Positions 63,007 through 64,000 of a stretch of DNA of 64,000 nt are shown here, one piece after another. Each line of letters begins with the position of its first letter. Position 1 is the first letter of the stretch. The position numbers were made by a program, and so were the translations under genes. The notes beneath the pieces were generated by a model that was not told where the DNA came from, did no database searches, and was given only the letters and a program-made list of their open reading frames with translations. Origin of the DNA: Cryobacterium lactosi (GTDB taxonomy: Bacteria > Actinomycetota > Actinomycetes > Actinomycetales > Microbacteriaceae); contig NZ_SOHM01000034.1 in assembly GCF_004403945.1 (NCBI RefSeq), positions 62,001 to 126,000 on the forward strand. The letters are read 5' to 3'.

Positions 63007-64000
63007 ACGACCCCGGCTGCTCCAAGCGGTGACACCGCTGGGCTGGAGCGTGGCCGGATGCGCAGCGGCGTTGCTCGGCGCCGGCTACGGCCTGGGCTGG
63101 GCCGAACTCACGGCGATCGGCTGGGCCGCCGCCGTCCTGGTGCTCGGCGCGCTCGCGCACCTGTTCGGCCGGAGTGCCCATGACATCACGTTGAGCCTGC
63201 CCGTCGACAGGGTCGTCGCGGGGGAGCGGGTGCCCGGCCAGGTCGACGTAAGGAACCCGACCGGCCGACGCCTGGCCGCCGTGACCGTCCAGGTGCCGGT
63301 GGGCGCCGGGCTGGCCGAGTTCCCGATGCCGTCGCTCGCCGCGCACAGTGGAATCGACGAGGTGTTCGTGGTGCCCACCGAACGCCGAGGCATCATTCCG
63401 ATCGGGCCGGTGCATACGGTACGGGCCGATCCGGTGGGGCTGGTGCGCCTGGAGACCGTGCTCACCCAGCAGGTCGAACTGTACGTGCACCCGCGCACCA
63501 TCGCCATCCCGAGCATGAGCCAGGGCTTCGTGCGCGACCTCGAGGGGCAACCCACCCGCGACCTCACCGCCAGCGACGTGGCGTTCCACGCGCTGCGCGA
63601 GTATCAGAGCGGTGACGAGAGGCGCAGCATCCATTGGAAGAGCACCGCCAAAACCGGCCGGCTGATGGTGCGCCAGTTCGAGCAGACCCGGCGCAGCCAC
63701 CTGCTTGTGGCCCTGAGCCTGGCCACCGGCGATTTCGCTGACGAGGAGGAATTCGAGCTCGCCGTCAGCGCGGCCGGCTCCCTGGGTGTCCGAGCGATCC
63801 GTGATGCGCGCACGGTGTCGGTGCTGACGAGCTCCGGGCCGCTCAGCACCCTCACCGGCACGCGGCTGTTGGATGGACTGAGCGGCGTGGACCTGGCAGC
63901 CGGCATGACGGACCTGCGCGGACTATCCAGGCAAGCCGCCGCCGGGGTCGCCGGGCTGTCCGTGGCATTCCTGCTCTGCGGGTCGTCAACACCGTTGGCC
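62996..64000 (+). CDS. DUF58-domain protein (cut by window end)
   Basis: ATG at 62996, overlapping the MoxR gene by eleven bases; 335 codons without a stop before the window ends. Two N-terminal membrane helices (about 11-55, VTPLGWSVAGCAAALLGAG and AIGWAAAVLVLGALAHLF), then an Ig-like/VWA-like region with the DUF58 hallmark HALREYQSGDERRSIHWKST and GRLMVRQFEQTR. DUF58 proteins are regular partners of MoxR. The terminal part (LSRQAAAGVAGLSVAFLLCG) is cut. Confidence 0.9.
   Translation, partial: MSSRRPRLLQAVTPLGWSVAGCAAALLGAGYGLGWAELTAIGWAAAVLVLGALAHLFGRSAHDITLSLPVDRVVAGERVPGQVDVRNPTGRRLAAVTVQVPVGAGLAEFPMPSLAAHSGIDEVFVVPTERRGIIPIGPVHTVRADPVGLVRLETVLTQQVELYVHPRTIAIPSMSQGFVRDLEGQPTRDLTASDVAFHALREYQSGDERRSIHWKSTAKTGRLMVRQFEQTRRSHLLVALSLATGDFADEEEFELAVSAAGSLGVRAIRDARTVSVLTSSGPLSTLTGTRLLDGLSGVDLAAGMTDLRGLSRQAAAGVAGLSVAFLLCGSSTPLA

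Overview
The window looks like chromosome of a high-GC actinobacterium, most probably a member of the Microbacteriaceae (Cryobacterium or a relative). This is inferred from gene families and gene order, not from a database search. Pointers are the order argS-lysA-hom-thrC-thrB-rho-prfA-prmC-tsaC-wecA-atp, a DUF222/HNH (13E12-type) gene, DUF4192 and DUF2993 proteins, an 88-residue AtpC, and many genes whose start codon lies 6-8 nt after a -10-like hexamer (probably leaderless transcripts).

Bases 1 to about 10350 are accessory DNA, visibly less GC-rich than the rest, ending at the 3' end of a tRNA-Arg(CCG) gene. The genes are small and mostly unrelated: an agmatinase, an S66 peptidase, membrane proteins, two lipoproteins, an ECF sigma factor with its putative partner, and several remnants (a RidA pseudogene, a truncated ORF, a diverged copy of a small membrane protein). 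They are separated by at least eight copies of a 44-45 bp repeat, R1 to R8. Those that can be oriented point the same way. Each copy has a 28-bp imperfect palindrome with the size and symmetry of a small serine recombinase crossover site, usually followed by a third half-site. A resolvase-like serine recombinase gene closes the array, and the same half-sites flank its own promoter. The picture is of a serine-recombinase gene-cassette array beside a tRNA. It is the best candidate here for an undescribed system.

From 10.5 to 42 kb the window is core chromosome. It runs from argS and a DUF2993 gene through the tightly overlapped lysA-hom-thrC-thrB cluster (aspartate-family amino acids), then rho with a very long disordered N-terminal insert, and prfA. 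A block with two small accessory genes, a 2OG-Fe(II) oxygenase, cysE and cysK separates prfA from prmC. Then come tsaC, wecA, an AtpI-like protein and the full F1Fo ATP synthase operon atpBEFHAGDC, followed by yaaA, mdh and the DNA-repair pair ogt-tag.

From 42 to 52.5 kb are an aldo/keto reductase coupled to a heterodimeric ABC exporter, an acetate-transporter-like protein, a DUF4192 protein, and a probable putrescine/GABA module: class III aminotransferase, Lrp regulator and aminobutyraldehyde-type dehydrogenase around a divergent promoter with a perfect palindrome.

From 52.5 kb to the end is a phospho-signalling and surface cluster: FHA protein, PP2C phosphatase, transmembrane Ser/Thr kinase, a 1973-residue Ig-like/FN3 surface protein, a MoxR ATPase and a DUF58 protein cut by the window end. 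The last four overlap by a few bases, so they are probably made together.
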